A stretch of DNA of 23,659 nt from CF-113 sp035716135 (GCA_035716135.1 DASTKD010000460.1:1-23659); one strand, 5' to 3'; counted from the stretch's first letter, positions 1-7,458 are shown. Made by a program: numbers and translations. The notes: generated from the sequence alone by a model not told the origin.

Positions 1-200
1 CGCTCAAGGGCGGCCATCGCTACGCGGCGGGCGAGATGTTCACGTTCAAAGTCGGTGATAATGAAGACGCGGTCGGAGGCGTTGACCCCCATGCAACTAA
101 CGGCGTTGTTCGCGCCCATCTGCAAGCGCTCTTCGGTTGACATGCTGGCAATGTCCAGCTTCCCCCTGCCCGGCAGGGTGGTATTTGTCTGACCTGGCAT
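1..200 (-). CDS. Aminopeptidase (M29-like), N-terminal part only
   Basis: Only the first 66 codons are inside the window; the gene continues past the left edge. The start is the ATG at 200-198, preceded on the minus strand by AGGAG about 7 bases upstream. After about 15 variable residues the protein reads EERLQMGANNAVSCMGVN and then ASDRVFIITDFER. This resembles the N-terminal helix and first strand of M29-family (thermophilic leucyl) aminopeptidases, where a conserved cysteine/glycine turn is followed by a G(E/D)RVLIVTD-like strand. Those enzymes are two-metal exopeptidases, but the catalytic region is not in this window. The family call rests on this short similarity and is tentative. It is divergent from the SIS gene to its right. 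Confidence 0.5.
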   Translation of the reverse strand, partial: MPGQTNTTLPGRGKLDIASMSTEERLQMGANNAVSCMGVNASDRVFIITDFEREHLARRVAMAALE

Positions 201-281
201 AACAAGACTCCTGCAATAGAAGGTTTGATACTAGTGTGGATAATGTGACTATCCGCGCTTATAAAACAACACGATAGAGAA

Positions 282-309
282 TTGACAACAGTAGCGACGA
301 TTGTATAGA
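282..309 (+). promoter_or_regulatory. Sigma-A-type promoter before the SIS gene
   Basis: TTGACA at 282-287 and TATAGA at 304-309 are separated by 16 bases and point toward the SIS gene, giving a leader of about 230 bases. A short inverted repeat, ACGATT (297-302) with AATCGT (312-317), lies over the -10 and start region and could be an operator. The rest of the 201-544 gap shows no gene; on the minus strand a weak TTGTTT (269-264) / CATTAT (245-240) pair could serve the aminopeptidase. Confidence 0.5.
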
Positions 310-544
310 AGAATCGTAACTGGATTGTGCCTTTTTTGTGGGTACACACGTTGTGCGGTGAATCGTTCTAGATCAATCTCTCTTTGTAATAATAACGGTG
401 TGATGCAAGTTTTTATTCTGACAGGCAGAGGGTTTTTGGATGGGATTAGCGGGTGGGGTTGGCTCTGTACAGGTGGGGTTGGATGGGCTACACTGGCATT
501 ATGCGGGTTTAACATCAAAAATTTGTGAAAAGGAGCGTATTCGT

Positions 545-1639
545 ATGTCTGATGGGAACAGCAGTGGGTTGTATCGTTCGATTCATGGGCAGCCGGGGGC
601 GGTGCGCGAGTTACTGGCGGATTGGGATGGGCCGACGCGGGCGGCTGAGCTGATGGCGCAGACGGGGCGTATTTTTCTGGCGGGGATCGGCACCAGTTTT
701 CACGCGGCAACTGTGGGAGAATACTTGCTGCGCTATGCCGGAGCGGATGCGTGGGCGGTACGCTCCTTCGAGTTTGTGCATTATCCGCGACCATTGCGCG
801 AGGATGATGGGGTGATTGTAGTGAGCCACCGGGGAAGTAAGCTGCATGGCAACCTGGCGTTGCAGCGCGCGCTATCGAGCGGGGTGCGCACAGTGGGCAT
901 TACCGGGCGCGGCTCGAAGATGCAGGACGAGCTTATCATTATTCCAACGGTCGAGCAAGAAGTATCATCGACCCATTCTATAAGTTACGTGGCGGCGATG
1001 ACGCGACTGGCGCAGGTCGCGGCGCGGCTGGCTGCGCTCAACGGGCGCACTACTGAGGCGCGGGCATTGGAACAGGGATTGGCGCAGTTGCCGGAGGTGA
1101 TGGAGGCTATATTGGCGCGCGAAGATGAGGTGCGGCAGATCGCGCGCGAGGCTATGGCGCACGAGCGGCGGCTGTTTTATATTGGCGCTGGGCCAAACTC
1201 GATCACAGGGCCGGAAGGCGCGCTCAAGGCGAAAGAAGCCGCGTATGTGACGGCGGAGGGCTTTGAACTGGAACAGGCCATTCACGGGCCACAGGTGGAC
1301 TTCGAGGCGGAAGACCTGCTGATCCCGATTAACGTGCGCGGGGCGGCGCAAGCGCGCATGGCTGATCTGCTGCTGGCGTTGAGCGAGATTGGGTCGCGCA
1401 TCTGGCTGATTGGCGAGGCTCCTACAGAGGAAACGGCGGCGCTGTTCGATGGCGATAAGTGGAGGCTTTTTGCGATCAAGTATAGCGCTGATCTGCCAGA
1501 AGAGTTGACACCCTTGCTGACGGTATTGCCCCTGCAATTGCTGGCCGATTTTGTGGCGACGGAGCGTGGCACGAACGCTGATAGCTTCCGCGCCGACCAG
1601 GAGGCTTATAAGAGGGCAGGCTTGCGTTTCAAGATTTGA
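545..1639 (+). CDS. SIS-domain sugar-phosphate isomerase/deaminase-like protein (GlmS isomerase-half type)
   Basis: 364 residues with two SIS (sugar isomerase) domains. The first, about residues 35-165, opens with IFLAGIGTSFHAATVGEYLL, a typical phosphosugar-binding loop. The second, about 205-340, carries ALKAKEAAYVTAEGFELEQ followed by AIHGP, matching the GlmS isomerase region with its catalytic Glu and His. The C-terminus (ATERGTNADSFR) resembles the GlmS tail. The N-terminal glutaminase domain of GlmS is absent, so this is an AgaS/FrlB-like stand-alone isomerase or deaminase acting on an amino-sugar or fructosamine phosphate in the cytoplasm; the substrate cannot be read from sequence. 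The frame is open upstream to 440, but the ATG at 545 has an AAAGGAG site about 8 bases before it, so that start was chosen. It is monocistronic here. Confidence 0.85.
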   Translation: MSDGNSSGLYRSIHGQPGAVRELLADWDGPTRAAELMAQTGRIFLAGIGTSFHAATVGEYLLRYAGADAWAVRSFEFVHYPRPLREDDGVIVVSHRGSKLHGNLALQRALSSGVRTVGITGRGSKMQDELIIIPTVEQEVSSTHSISYVAAMTRLAQVAARLAALNGRTTEARALEQGLAQLPEVMEAILAREDEVRQIAREAMAHERRLFYIGAGPNSITGPEGALKAKEAAYVTAEGFELEQAIHGPQVDFEAEDLLIPINVRGAAQARMADLLLALSEIGSRIWLIGEAPTEETAALFDGDKWRLFAIKYSADLPEELTPLLTVLPLQLLADFVATERGTNADSFRADQEAYKRAGLRFKI

Positions 1640-1646
1640 AAACCTA

Positions 1647-1674
1647 CCAGTGAAAGGCGGGGCTTGCCCCCGCC
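1647..1674. repeat. Partial palindromic repeat / hairpin after the SIS gene
   Basis: CCAGTGAAA (1647-1655) is followed directly by GGCGGGGC (1656-1663), a 2-base loop and GCCCCCGCC (1666-1674), which form a GC-rich hairpin with one bulged base. CCAGTGAAA also occurs, in both orientations, at the outer ends of the palindromic element at 9331-9492, so this looks like a fragment of the same family. There is no T-run, so it is at best a weak bidirectional terminator between the convergent SIS and membrane-protein genes. Confidence 0.45.
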
Positions 1675-1688
1675 CAGATAGCGGGAAT

Positions 1689-1967
1689 TCATAGCGGCTT
1701 TTTGCTTTCAGAGTAGTGGCCGTTTTGCCTGGCTCGCGTTTGCAAATGCCGCTCGCTGCTCTCGTCTGGTTCGGCGCTGGCGTCGTCAGTGGGCAAACTT
1801 TCGTCCGGGGCGTCGGGCCGGGCTGTATCAAGGGGTACCCATGTGTTGAGGGAACGCACATCCATCTTTCTGCGCCTGAAATAGCGCCTGTTGATTTCGA
1901 TGACTGCCCAGCTAAGGATGAGGGCGGCTACAATAAAGCCTATATATTGCACAGCGCTGGAATTCAT
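1689..1967 (-). CDS. Small single-span membrane protein, unknown function
   Basis: 92 residues. A hydrophobic segment at about residues 7-25 (VQYIGFIVAALILSWAVIE) is followed by a strongly basic stretch NRRYFRRRK, then an acidic, proline-rich hydrophilic tail of about 55 residues. The positive-inside rule predicts an outside N-terminus and a cytoplasmic tail. The start ATG (1967-1965) is preceded by GAAAGGTAAGAG. I do not recognise a family. A consensus-like minus-strand promoter lies at 2214-2186, leaving a leader of about 210 bases that contains a strong hairpin (2069-2108). The hydropathy pattern, ribosome site and upstream promoter support a real gene; the product is otherwise hypothetical. 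Confidence 0.6.
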   Translation of the reverse strand: MNSSAVQYIGFIVAALILSWAVIEINRRYFRRRKMDVRSLNTWVPLDTARPDAPDESLPTDDASAEPDESSERHLQTRARQNGHYSESKKPL

Positions 1968-2068
1968 GGGTATCTCTTACCTTTCACATACAAAGCCCTT
2001 GTTCTTCTCCATTCTAGCTATCAATGGCAAAGGCGTCAAGATACAGGGAAGATTTCCTTTTCCCACCG

Positions 2069-2108
2069 GCGGTCGGGAGGGGGAGAGAGAGGAATGACCC
2101 CCGACCGC
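2069..2108. repeat. Inverted repeat in the leader of the small membrane-protein gene
   Basis: GCGGTCGGG (2069-2077) pairs perfectly with CCCGACCGC (2100-2108) around a purine-rich loop. It lies inside the predicted minus-strand leader, between the promoter at 2214-2186 and the gene starting at 1967. It could be a leader stem-loop or attenuator; no T-run follows it on either strand. Confidence 0.4.
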
Positions 2109-2185
2109 AACAAAAGAGGATGTTCAGGAGAAAGATAGGGGATGAGAGAGCATATTTAGTTTTGAACCTTTGTTCTACACGGCTT

Positions 2186-2214
2186 ATTGTACTATACAAC
2201 CCAACTGTTGTCAA
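2186..2214 (-). promoter_or_regulatory. Sigma-A-type promoter, minus strand
   Basis: Read on the minus strand, TTGACA (2214-2209) and TACAAT (2191-2186) are separated by exactly 17 bases, one mismatch from the full consensus. It points toward the small membrane-protein gene at 1967-1689. It lies back to back with the palindrome at 2219-2240 and the DUF1015 leader. Confidence 0.6.
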
Positions 2215-2218
2215 GGGT

Positions 2219-2240
2219 TTTTAGAACAGATTTTCTAAAA
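2219..2240. promoter_or_regulatory. Palindromic operator candidate upstream of the DUF1015 gene
   Basis: TTTTAGAA (2219-2226), six bases, TTCTAAAA (2233-2240): perfect 8-base arms. The core TAGAA-CAGATT-TTCTA matches 14 of 16 bases of the palindrome at 7443-7458 before the primase-like gene. It sits between the minus promoter (2186-2214) and a plus-strand -10 box TACAAT (2250-2255), covering where the -35 of the plus promoter would be. The GAAC-N4-NTTC layout loosely resembles Gram-positive LexA boxes; the regulator is unknown. Confidence 0.4.
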
Positions 2241-2268
2241 TTTTCGTGATACAATAGGCATGTGTTTT

Positions 2269-2308
2269 AAGGTCTGCGCGCTCCTGGCTGCGAGCTTGCA
2301 GACCTTTT
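2269..2308 (+). terminator. Terminator-like hairpin in the DUF1015 leader
   Basis: AAGGTCTGC (2269-2277) pairs with GCAGACCTT (2298-2306), with an inner GCTC/GAGC pairing, followed by TTTT then C-rich sequence. The stem begins only about 10 bases after the start expected from the -10 box at 2250-2255. It may therefore be an attenuator or a protective 5' stem rather than the end of an upstream transcript; the SIS gene ended 630 bases earlier. Confidence 0.4.
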
Positions 2309-2383
2309 CCCCAACCTGCCGCCTCGGGCGGTAATGAAACCGGCACATTGTGTTAAGCAAATTTGAAGATGAGGTGTTATAGC

Positions 2384-3694
2384 ATGGCAGATGTACAGCC
2401 ACTGCGGGGCATACGATATGCTAGCGAGCGTGTGAGTGATCTGGCGGGGGTTATTACGCCACCGTATGATGTTATTTCGACAGAGGAGCAGGCGCGTTAT
2501 TACCAGCGCAACCCTTACAATATTATTCGCCTGGAACTGGGGCGCGATGAGTCGAACGATACGACACTGAATAACCGCTATTCGCGCGCGGCTACCACGC
2601 TGGCGGAGTGGCGCGTCGAGGGGGTGCTGCGCGAGGATAGCTCGCCGCGCTATTACTGCTACCAGCAGGTATTTAGCTACGGGCAGCAGACGTACACGCG
2701 CACAAGTCTGCTGGCTCGTGTACGATTGGAACCCTGGGAGGCGGGCGTGGTATTGCCGCATGAACATACGATGGCGAAGCCGAAAAGCGACCGCTTGAAG
2801 CTGATGCAGGCGTGCGCGACCAATTTCAGCCCGATTATGAGTCTTTACGAAGACCCACAGGGACGGATGCGTAAATTGCTCGGCGCGTATGCCGCCAGCG
2901 CGGAGGTGCAGGTGACGGACGAGGTACAGGAAGAACACCGCTTGCAGCCTATCACAGACGTAGAGCAAATCGCGCTTATCCAGAATTTCTTCGAGGAGCG
3001 TCATCTCTATATCGCGGACGGGCATCATCGTTACGAAACCGCGCTCAATTACCGGGAAGACGTGCGGGCTATGCGCAAACATTTGCCCGCTGATGATGCC
3101 GCGAATTTCGTCTTGATGGCGCTGATCGATATAGATGATCCCGGTTTGCTGGTTTTGCCGACGCACCGCCTGGTTGCGCATCTTGAAGAGCGCGCGCTGA
3201 ACGCTTTGAGCAGCCAGCAACTGGGCAGGTTCTTTACGGTGCGCGAGATGGCGATTGGCGATTATCCGCCGGAAGCGCCGCTGCAAATGCTGGCCCAGGC
3301 ACGCGATGCCGCGCCCACTTTTGTAATATGCACAGCGGAGCAAAGCTGGCTGATCAGTTTGAATGAGCAGGGTAAGGCGCGAATGGAAGAGAGCGGACAT
3401 AGCGCGGCATGGAACGAACTGGATGTAGCGGTGGCACATACGCTGGTCCTTGAGGATTTGCTCGACTTGAACGCCGCCGACCTGACGGCAGGTACGCATG
3501 TGAGCTTCACCCGCGATGCGCGCCAGGCATTGCAGGCGGTACAGGATAAAGAGGCGCAGGTGGCATTGTTGCTCAATCCAACGCGCGTGCGCCAGATTTG
3601 TGATGTGGCCGAGGCGAATGACCGTATGCCACAGAAATCTTCCTACTTTTACCCCAAATTAAGCACGGGACTGGTTATCAATCCTTTGTGGTGA
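2384..3694 (+). CDS. DUF1015 family protein
   Basis: 436 residues, the usual size for this family of uncharacterised cytoplasmic proteins. Hallmarks are an N-terminal PLRGIRYASERVSDLAGVITPPYDVIS, an early NIIRLELG strand, LPHEHTMAKPKSDRLKLM in the middle, and YIADGHHRYETAL with D212, H214, H215 and R216. The GHHRY loop recalls nucleotide-binding loops of ParB/SerK-like proteins, but that relation is my inference and no reaction is established for this protein. The start is the ATG at 2384, 7 bases after GAGGTG; a frame-continuous ATG at 2363 lacks a ribosome site. It stands alone, with a palindrome and a terminator-like hairpin in its leader, and converges with the HEAT-like gene across a palindromic repeat. 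Confidence 0.85.
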   Translation: MADVQPLRGIRYASERVSDLAGVITPPYDVISTEEQARYYQRNPYNIIRLELGRDESNDTTLNNRYSRAATTLAEWRVEGVLREDSSPRYYCYQQVFSYGQQTYTRTSLLARVRLEPWEAGVVLPHEHTMAKPKSDRLKLMQACATNFSPIMSLYEDPQGRMRKLLGAYAASAEVQVTDEVQEEHRLQPITDVEQIALIQNFFEERHLYIADGHHRYETALNYREDVRAMRKHLPADDAANFVLMALIDIDDPGLLVLPTHRLVAHLEERALNALSSQQLGRFFTVREMAIGDYPPEAPLQMLAQARDAAPTFVICTAEQSWLISLNEQGKARMEESGHSAAWNELDVAVAHTLVLEDLLDLNAADLTAGTHVSFTRDARQALQAVQDKEAQVALLLNPTRVRQICDVAEANDRMPQKSSYFYPKLSTGLVINPLW

Positions 3695-3711
3695 AAAAGG
3701 CCAGCCAGTCG

Positions 3712-3793
3712 CCCGCTGTCATCCTGAGCGCAGCGAAGGATCTCTGTGCGCGACCAGGGAGAGATCCTTCGCTGCGCTCAGGATGACAGCGGG
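3712..3793. repeat. Long perfect inverted repeat (VILSAAKDL-type intergenic palindrome), copy 1
   Basis: Perfect 33-base arms (3712-3744 and 3761-3793) surround a 16-base loop. The arm core is TCATCCTGAGCGCAGCGAAG. A truncated third arm, GGATGACAG, follows at 3801-3809. A second full copy is at 9384-9453. The element lies between the convergent DUF1015 and HEAT-like genes and would form a bidirectional terminator-like stem in RNA. Such elements, which read as VILSAAKDL/RCAQDD peptides, are common in environmental bacterial genomes. Confidence 0.9.
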
Positions 3794-3827
3794 AAACGAA
3801 GGATGACAGAGGGCGTCAAGCCCTATA

Positions 3828-5486
3828 TTAAAGTACAGGGTCGTCGTTTTTGGTAAAGATTTCCAGGGGAGCGGTTTTCTCGAAAAGCTCGGTCATGAGG
3901 CGCATGAGGCCATTTTCCAGCGAGTAGTGCATCATGGCGCGCAGGAAAGGCTGATCTTTTGGGGCTACTCCTGAATCTGGGTGCAGCATGGCAGCAACCG
4001 CGCTCATGAGTTGGGCTTCATCGTGGCGCTCGACCTGTTGAAAGAGCGCTGCCTGGCGGCGCAGGCGCGACTCGTAGAGCAAACGCCACTGGTCGTCAAT
4101 GACCGTTTCCAGCGCCTCGCTGACGACTGATTCCAGGTTGGCGCTGTGATCGCCGCTTTTTTGCGATCCTTTACGTTTGCGTCCGCGTGGGTTAGCCACT
4201 CCGCGCAGATGGGAGGTATAGGGGGCGATGAACGGTCGAATGACATCGAATGGATCGTAAAACCAGGAGCTAAACTCCGGTAGTTTGTACAAATCCTGGC
4301 CGCGCTGCGCCACTTCCGCCGCCTGCGAGTCGTAGGGACGCGGCTCCAGGATGGTGACAACGGGCGGCGTGGGCTTCTTCGGGCTATCTCCTCCCTCGAT
4401 TAGCGGTCGCCAGACGGCGTAGGCGACGGAAACTTTGTGCCGCGTGCGCTTAGTGATGATGCGAGCTTCGGCAACGATAGCGCGGCAATAGTCCAGGGGT
4501 ACCGCGAAGCTGCTAAAGCCCTGCTCTTCCATACCTGCTACCAACTCTCCCCAGTGTTCCGGCTCCATCTCATCGGTACCGTAGCAATCTTTGATGCCCC
4601 AATCATCTTGAAACAACACGTTCACGCCTTTTAGCAGGCCATCGGGGCGCTTCCAGGACATGAGTATCATTTGCGTTCCGGCCCCATCGACGAAGCTGAC
4701 ACGCGCCTCGTGCAGGGGTTGCTGTTGGGTTGCGAGCAATTCTGCCATGGCGGCGTCTTCGGTGCCAGGGCTGGAATGCATGGTCAGGCGACCAAGCGCG
4801 GCGCGCGCCTGTTGCTTCACCTGGCGATTCGAGTGGTTGGTAAGCAGGTAGTTAAGCGCGGGTATGGACTGGTGAGCGGCAACAGGCCCCAGTTGCTGGA
4901 GGGACTCGATCGTTGCCAGCACCACTTTCGTCGATTGGTTTTCCAGCAGGGGAAGCAGGAGTCTGGTGGCGCGTGGGTCCTGGCTCACGCCCAGCCAGGC
5001 GATGAAGCCCAGACGCCGTTCCACCGGCATACTCAACACGTCTTCCAGCACTGATTCTACACCCAGTTCGCTGCGCCCTATCAGTTCAAGGAGGCGAATC
5101 TGCATCTGGAGCATGGCGGCTTCGGGATCGTTCAGGTAATCGACAATGCCATCATCGGCCATATCCGAGCCAAGCTCTTTAAGCACCGGGGCCAGGGTAA
5201 GTTTGGCGAGATCGCTGATGGTCGGGTCCGCGACAAGGTCTTCCAATTCTTCCAGGTCAAAGCTGGTAGCCAGTTCGGAGAGAATTAAGACGGCGGCGGA
5301 GTAGGCCGTCAAATCGTTGGTGCGTAGTAAATGAAGTACTTTGTCCCTGGCTCCCTCGGTCCATTCTTCGTCCAGGCGGTCAAAGTAATGGGATAGGGTG
5401 GTGGGGTCAATATCGTCCCTGCGGCTCATCGCAAGCAGAATACTATCTATACTTTCCTGCGGAGGCCCTTTGCGTCCTCGTGGCAT
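3828..5486 (-). CDS. HEAT-like solenoid protein, unknown function
   Basis: 552 residues, no signal peptide or membrane span, so probably cytoplasmic. Residues about 10-250 are short helical repeats of HEAT/armadillo type, for example ATRLLLPLLENQSTKVVLATI and HQSIPALNYLLTNHSNRQV followed by KQQARAALGRLT. Solenoids of this kind are usually protein-binding scaffolds. Residues about 260-380 look like an alpha/beta domain (ARVSFVDGAGTQMILMSWK and later FSSFAVPLDYCRAIV). A basic linker, PRGRKRKGSQKSG, follows, then a helical C-terminus. The start is the ATG at 5486-5484 with GAAAGG upstream; an in-frame ATG at 5519 has no ribosome site. A promoter candidate lies at 5614-5586. I do not recognise the family, and the neighbours give no pathway. 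Confidence 0.8.
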   Translation of the reverse strand: MPRGRKGPPQESIDSILLAMSRRDDIDPTTLSHYFDRLDEEWTEGARDKVLHLLRTNDLTAYSAAVLILSELATSFDLEELEDLVADPTISDLAKLTLAPVLKELGSDMADDGIVDYLNDPEAAMLQMQIRLLELIGRSELGVESVLEDVLSMPVERRLGFIAWLGVSQDPRATRLLLPLLENQSTKVVLATIESLQQLGPVAAHQSIPALNYLLTNHSNRQVKQQARAALGRLTMHSSPGTEDAAMAELLATQQQPLHEARVSFVDGAGTQMILMSWKRPDGLLKGVNVLFQDDWGIKDCYGTDEMEPEHWGELVAGMEEQGFSSFAVPLDYCRAIVAEARIITKRTRHKVSVAYAVWRPLIEGGDSPKKPTPPVVTILEPRPYDSQAAEVAQRGQDLYKLPEFSSWFYDPFDVIRPFIAPYTSHLRGVANPRGRKRKGSQKSGDHSANLESVVSEALETVIDDQWRLLYESRLRRQAALFQQVERHDEAQLMSAVAAMLHPDSGVAPKDQPFLRAMMHYSLENGLMRLMTELFEKTAPLEIFTKNDDPVL

Positions 5487-5585
5487 AAATTCGCTGCCTT
5501 TCACAACACGGATTCGCACTCATTACACGTTTCTGCTTATGTGTTGGTGGAGTTGCATAGTTGTAATGGATGTCTAATGCAAGGC

Positions 5586-5614
5586 ATTGTATCACGATAT
5601 GATGGGTTCGTCTA
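5586..5614 (-). promoter_or_regulatory. Promoter candidate for the HEAT-like gene
   Basis: On the minus strand, TAGACG (5614-5609) and TACAAT (5591-5586) are 17 bases apart and lie about 100 bases before the start at 5486. The -35 matches four of six consensus bases and the -10 five of six. Confidence 0.4.
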
Positions 5615-5620
5615 TCGGTA

Positions 5621-5682
5621 TTACGCCGGACGCTAACGCCCGCATGCATGTCACGCCGAACAACCGCATACATGTCACGCCG
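5621..5682. repeat. Short tandem units ending in ACGCCGAAC
   Basis: Units containing T(T/C)ACGCCG(G/A)AC start at 5621, 5651 and 5675. The last two are 24 bases apart and differ by one base over 20 (GCATGCATGTCACGCCGAAC versus GCATACATGTCACGCCGAAC). They run directly into the left arm of the palindromic element at 5684. They look like expansion of the edge of that element and resemble the 24-base units at 12253-12327. Confidence 0.6.
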
Positions 5683-5683
5683 A

Positions 5684-5798
5684 ACGCCCACAAGGGGCGT
5701 CCCTACATACCAGGTGCGCCCCACCCCTCCCCAAAACGGGTCGTCTCTGGGGGAGGGATGGGAGTAGTCTGGCATGTAGGGACGCCCCTTGTGGGCGT
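5684..5798. repeat. Inverted-repeat element (DAHKGRPYMP type), complete copy
   Basis: Arms of 25 bases with core GCCCACAAGGGGCGTCCCTA occupy 5684-5708 and, inverted, 5774-5798, around a 65-base middle rich in CCCCTCCCC/GGGGGAGGG. The arm alone recurs at 8645-8670 and, with one change, at 12301-12327. The right arm ends six bases from the stop codon of the terminase-like gene, so it may also act as that gene's transcription terminator. Arms read as DAHKGRPYMP in one frame, which produces spurious ORFs. Confidence 0.85.
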
Positions 5799-5804
5799 CC
5801 GGCA

Positions 5805-7289
5805 TCAATAGCGTCCCTCAGTTTCATAAAGTCGCGCCGGGCGAATCAGCGTTGAGGCGGCGGGTGAGGTGAGGGATTGGGCGGCTTCGGTGAGGAGGGC
5901 GAGGCTGATGAGGAAGTCGTCGTGTCCATCGGTGGGGTCAACGTAGAAATCGAGGGTTTCGGGGGCGGGCAGGCGATAGCGGGCATGGCGCAATTGCTGC
6001 CAGCATTCGTTGTAGGTGGCGGCGGGGGCCTGCTGTGAGGCATAGAGTTTGAGGCGACCATTGTTGAGCAGGGAGAGAAGCTGGTAGGCCAGGCGGGATT
6101 TTGCGGGGCGGCTGAAGGTGAACGGCACGATCCGTTCGGGGCCGAACTTCGAGAGCAGGAGGGATGCCAGACCAGCGCCCAGGCCGGTCGCATCGATGAC
6201 CAGCGTGCGGATACCCCATTGTTCGACGAGGGCGATGACGGCGGCGTATTGCTCAAGATGAGAGCGGCCTGTCCACCAGTGATGATGAATAACGTCGATG
6301 CAGGGCAGGTTCAGCTTGTTAAAGAAGACTCGCCCGATGGTAATAACGGAACTGTCGCGCTTGCTGCTGGCAAACTGGTTGGCGGTTGCCAGCCCTGGCG
6401 CGGGTCGCGCTTCCCCGGCCACGTCCATACCAGCGATATACCAGCCATCGGCGTTTGGAGTCTCTTCCCAGAGATGCGAACCCTGCAAGAGCGCGTGTTG
6501 CAGGCTGTTCAGCAGGTAGCCCGCGCCGCTAATGGGGCGCAGCAGGTACTGGGTCTGGATGGCGGGATGATCTTCGCCCAGGCGCGCTATTTCGTGTTCG
6601 ACGAAGGCGCGATACTGCGGGTTGATAGCAGCCAGTACGCGCCAGTCAAATTCAAAATGGGTGCGCAGTCCGCTCTGTTGCTGCTGTTCCAGGTTAGCGG
6701 CGCGTTGTTGGGCAAGCAGGGTAGTGTCGGACCAGGCGGTCCCGTACAAAACTGTGGTTGCATTTGAAGTGGCAGCCATGGGGCGGAAATCGCGGTCAAA
6801 TTTTTCCGGCAGGACATCCTGCGCTTCATCGATTTCCAGAAGTATGTCGGCGGTGGCTCCTACGACGTTGCTTTCCTGTCCGGCGGAATAAAACATGACA
6901 CGCGGCCCCGTATGGTTGCGCAGGAGCGACGATTCGGGGCGTGGAGCAAGCCCGACGATGTAGCCATGACTCGTCCAGATGCGCTCGCGTGTGAAAGGGG
7001 TATCGAGCATGGCAAGCAGGCGCAGGCGGCTGGTGATGATCTGCGGCGTATAGGTTGGCGCAGCCTTGACGATGGTTCCCTGTAGCCTGGTCATGAGCAA
7101 GTACGCCTCAAGCACGGCTGAATGCTGGTTTTTGCCCGATTGCCGCGACATCATAACCGTGATAATGCGCCCATGCCGCCCTTCGATGGAATCGAGAATG
7201 GCATTGGCGACCTCGCACTGGTAGGGATAGAGCGGTTTGCCGAGAACGTGCCGGGCAAAACGAGCGATGGGAGAGTCGAGTTGATTCAT
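5805..7289 (-). CDS. Phage terminase large subunit-like protein (ATPase plus nuclease)
   Basis: 494 residues. The N-terminal ATPase half has Walker A MSRQSGKN (residues 47-54), a typical terminase variant, and Walker B LLEIDEAQD (150-158) with catalytic Glu. The C-terminal RNase H-like nuclease half has IAGMDVAGE (D289), LVIDATGLGAG near 370, and DGHDDFLISLAL near 460, so all three acidic positions are present. Such proteins package phage DNA by cutting it and threading it into procapsids. Both catalytic halves look intact although no portal, capsid, small terminase or integrase gene is nearby. The start is the ATG at 7289, just before the conserved region; it has no clear Shine-Dalgarno site. 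An upstream frame extension would cross the promoter at 7400-7372. It is divergent from a primase-like gene, suggesting one acquired module. Confidence 0.85.
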   Translation of the reverse strand: MNQLDSPIARFARHVLGKPLYPYQCEVANAILDSIEGRHGRIITVMMSRQSGKNQHSAVLEAYLLMTRLQGTIVKAAPTYTPQIITSRLRLLAMLDTPFTRERIWTSHGYIVGLAPRPESSLLRNHTGPRVMFYSAGQESNVVGATADILLEIDEAQDVLPEKFDRDFRPMAATSNATTVLYGTAWSDTTLLAQQRAANLEQQQQSGLRTHFEFDWRVLAAINPQYRAFVEHEIARLGEDHPAIQTQYLLRPISGAGYLLNSLQHALLQGSHLWEETPNADGWYIAGMDVAGEARPAPGLATANQFASSKRDSSVITIGRVFFNKLNLPCIDVIHHHWWTGRSHLEQYAAVIALVEQWGIRTLVIDATGLGAGLASLLLSKFGPERIVPFTFSRPAKSRLAYQLLSLLNNGRLKLYASQQAPAATYNECWQQLRHARYRLPAPETLDFYVDPTDGHDDFLISLALLTEAAQSLTSPAASTLIRPARLYETEGRY

Positions 7290-7343
7290 GTATCTTGATG
7301 GCGAGTGTTGAATGAGAGGAAGGGCTAACGACTGCGATGGTAT

Positions 7344-7358
7344 CCGGCATATTGCCGG
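7344..7358 (-). promoter_or_regulatory. Hairpin at the start of the terminase-like transcript
   Basis: CCGGCA (7344-7349), a three-base loop and TGCCGG (7353-7358) form a tight stem just after the expected minus-strand transcription start near 7366. With no ribosome site at the ATG, this stem could affect translation or stability. Confidence 0.35.
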
Positions 7359-7371
7359 GTGCTTGCTTGCA

Positions 7372-7400
7372 AGTATACCATGCATGGGGTGGAAAAACAA
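7372..7400 (-). promoter_or_regulatory. Promoter candidate for the terminase-like gene
   Basis: On the minus strand, TTGTTT (7400-7395) and TATACT (7377-7372) are 17 bases apart, followed by a leader of about 77 bases to the ATG at 7289. Confidence 0.45.
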
Positions 7401-7410
7401 GGGCGAAAAA

Positions 7411-7458
7411 GTGGCACATCGCCGTTTTTTGTTATATAATATTAGAACAAATATTCTA
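7411..7458 (+). promoter_or_regulatory. Promoter with operator palindrome before the primase-like gene
   Basis: GTGGCA (7411-7416), 18 bases and a perfect TATAAT (7435-7440) form a plausible promoter. Immediately downstream, over the expected start point, lies TAGAA (7443-7447), CAAATA, TTCTA (7454-7458). This matches the palindrome at 2221-2236 region in 14 of 16 bases with the same six-base spacer. A palindrome over +1 fits a repressor site; GAAC-N4-ATTC is one base from a Bacillus-type LexA core. The leader to the ATG at 7510 is about 60 bases. Confidence 0.5.

Noticed and set aside
965..1861. 298-codon minus-strand open frame opposite the SIS gene
   Set aside because: Antisense shadow of a conserved gene and running into the small membrane-protein gene; no motif and biased composition.
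2267..3499. 410-codon minus-strand open frame opposite the DUF1015 gene
   Set aside because: It is rich in Arg, Gln and His with no recognisable motif, lies fully antisense to a well-supported family gene, and results from GC-rich codon bias on the other strand.
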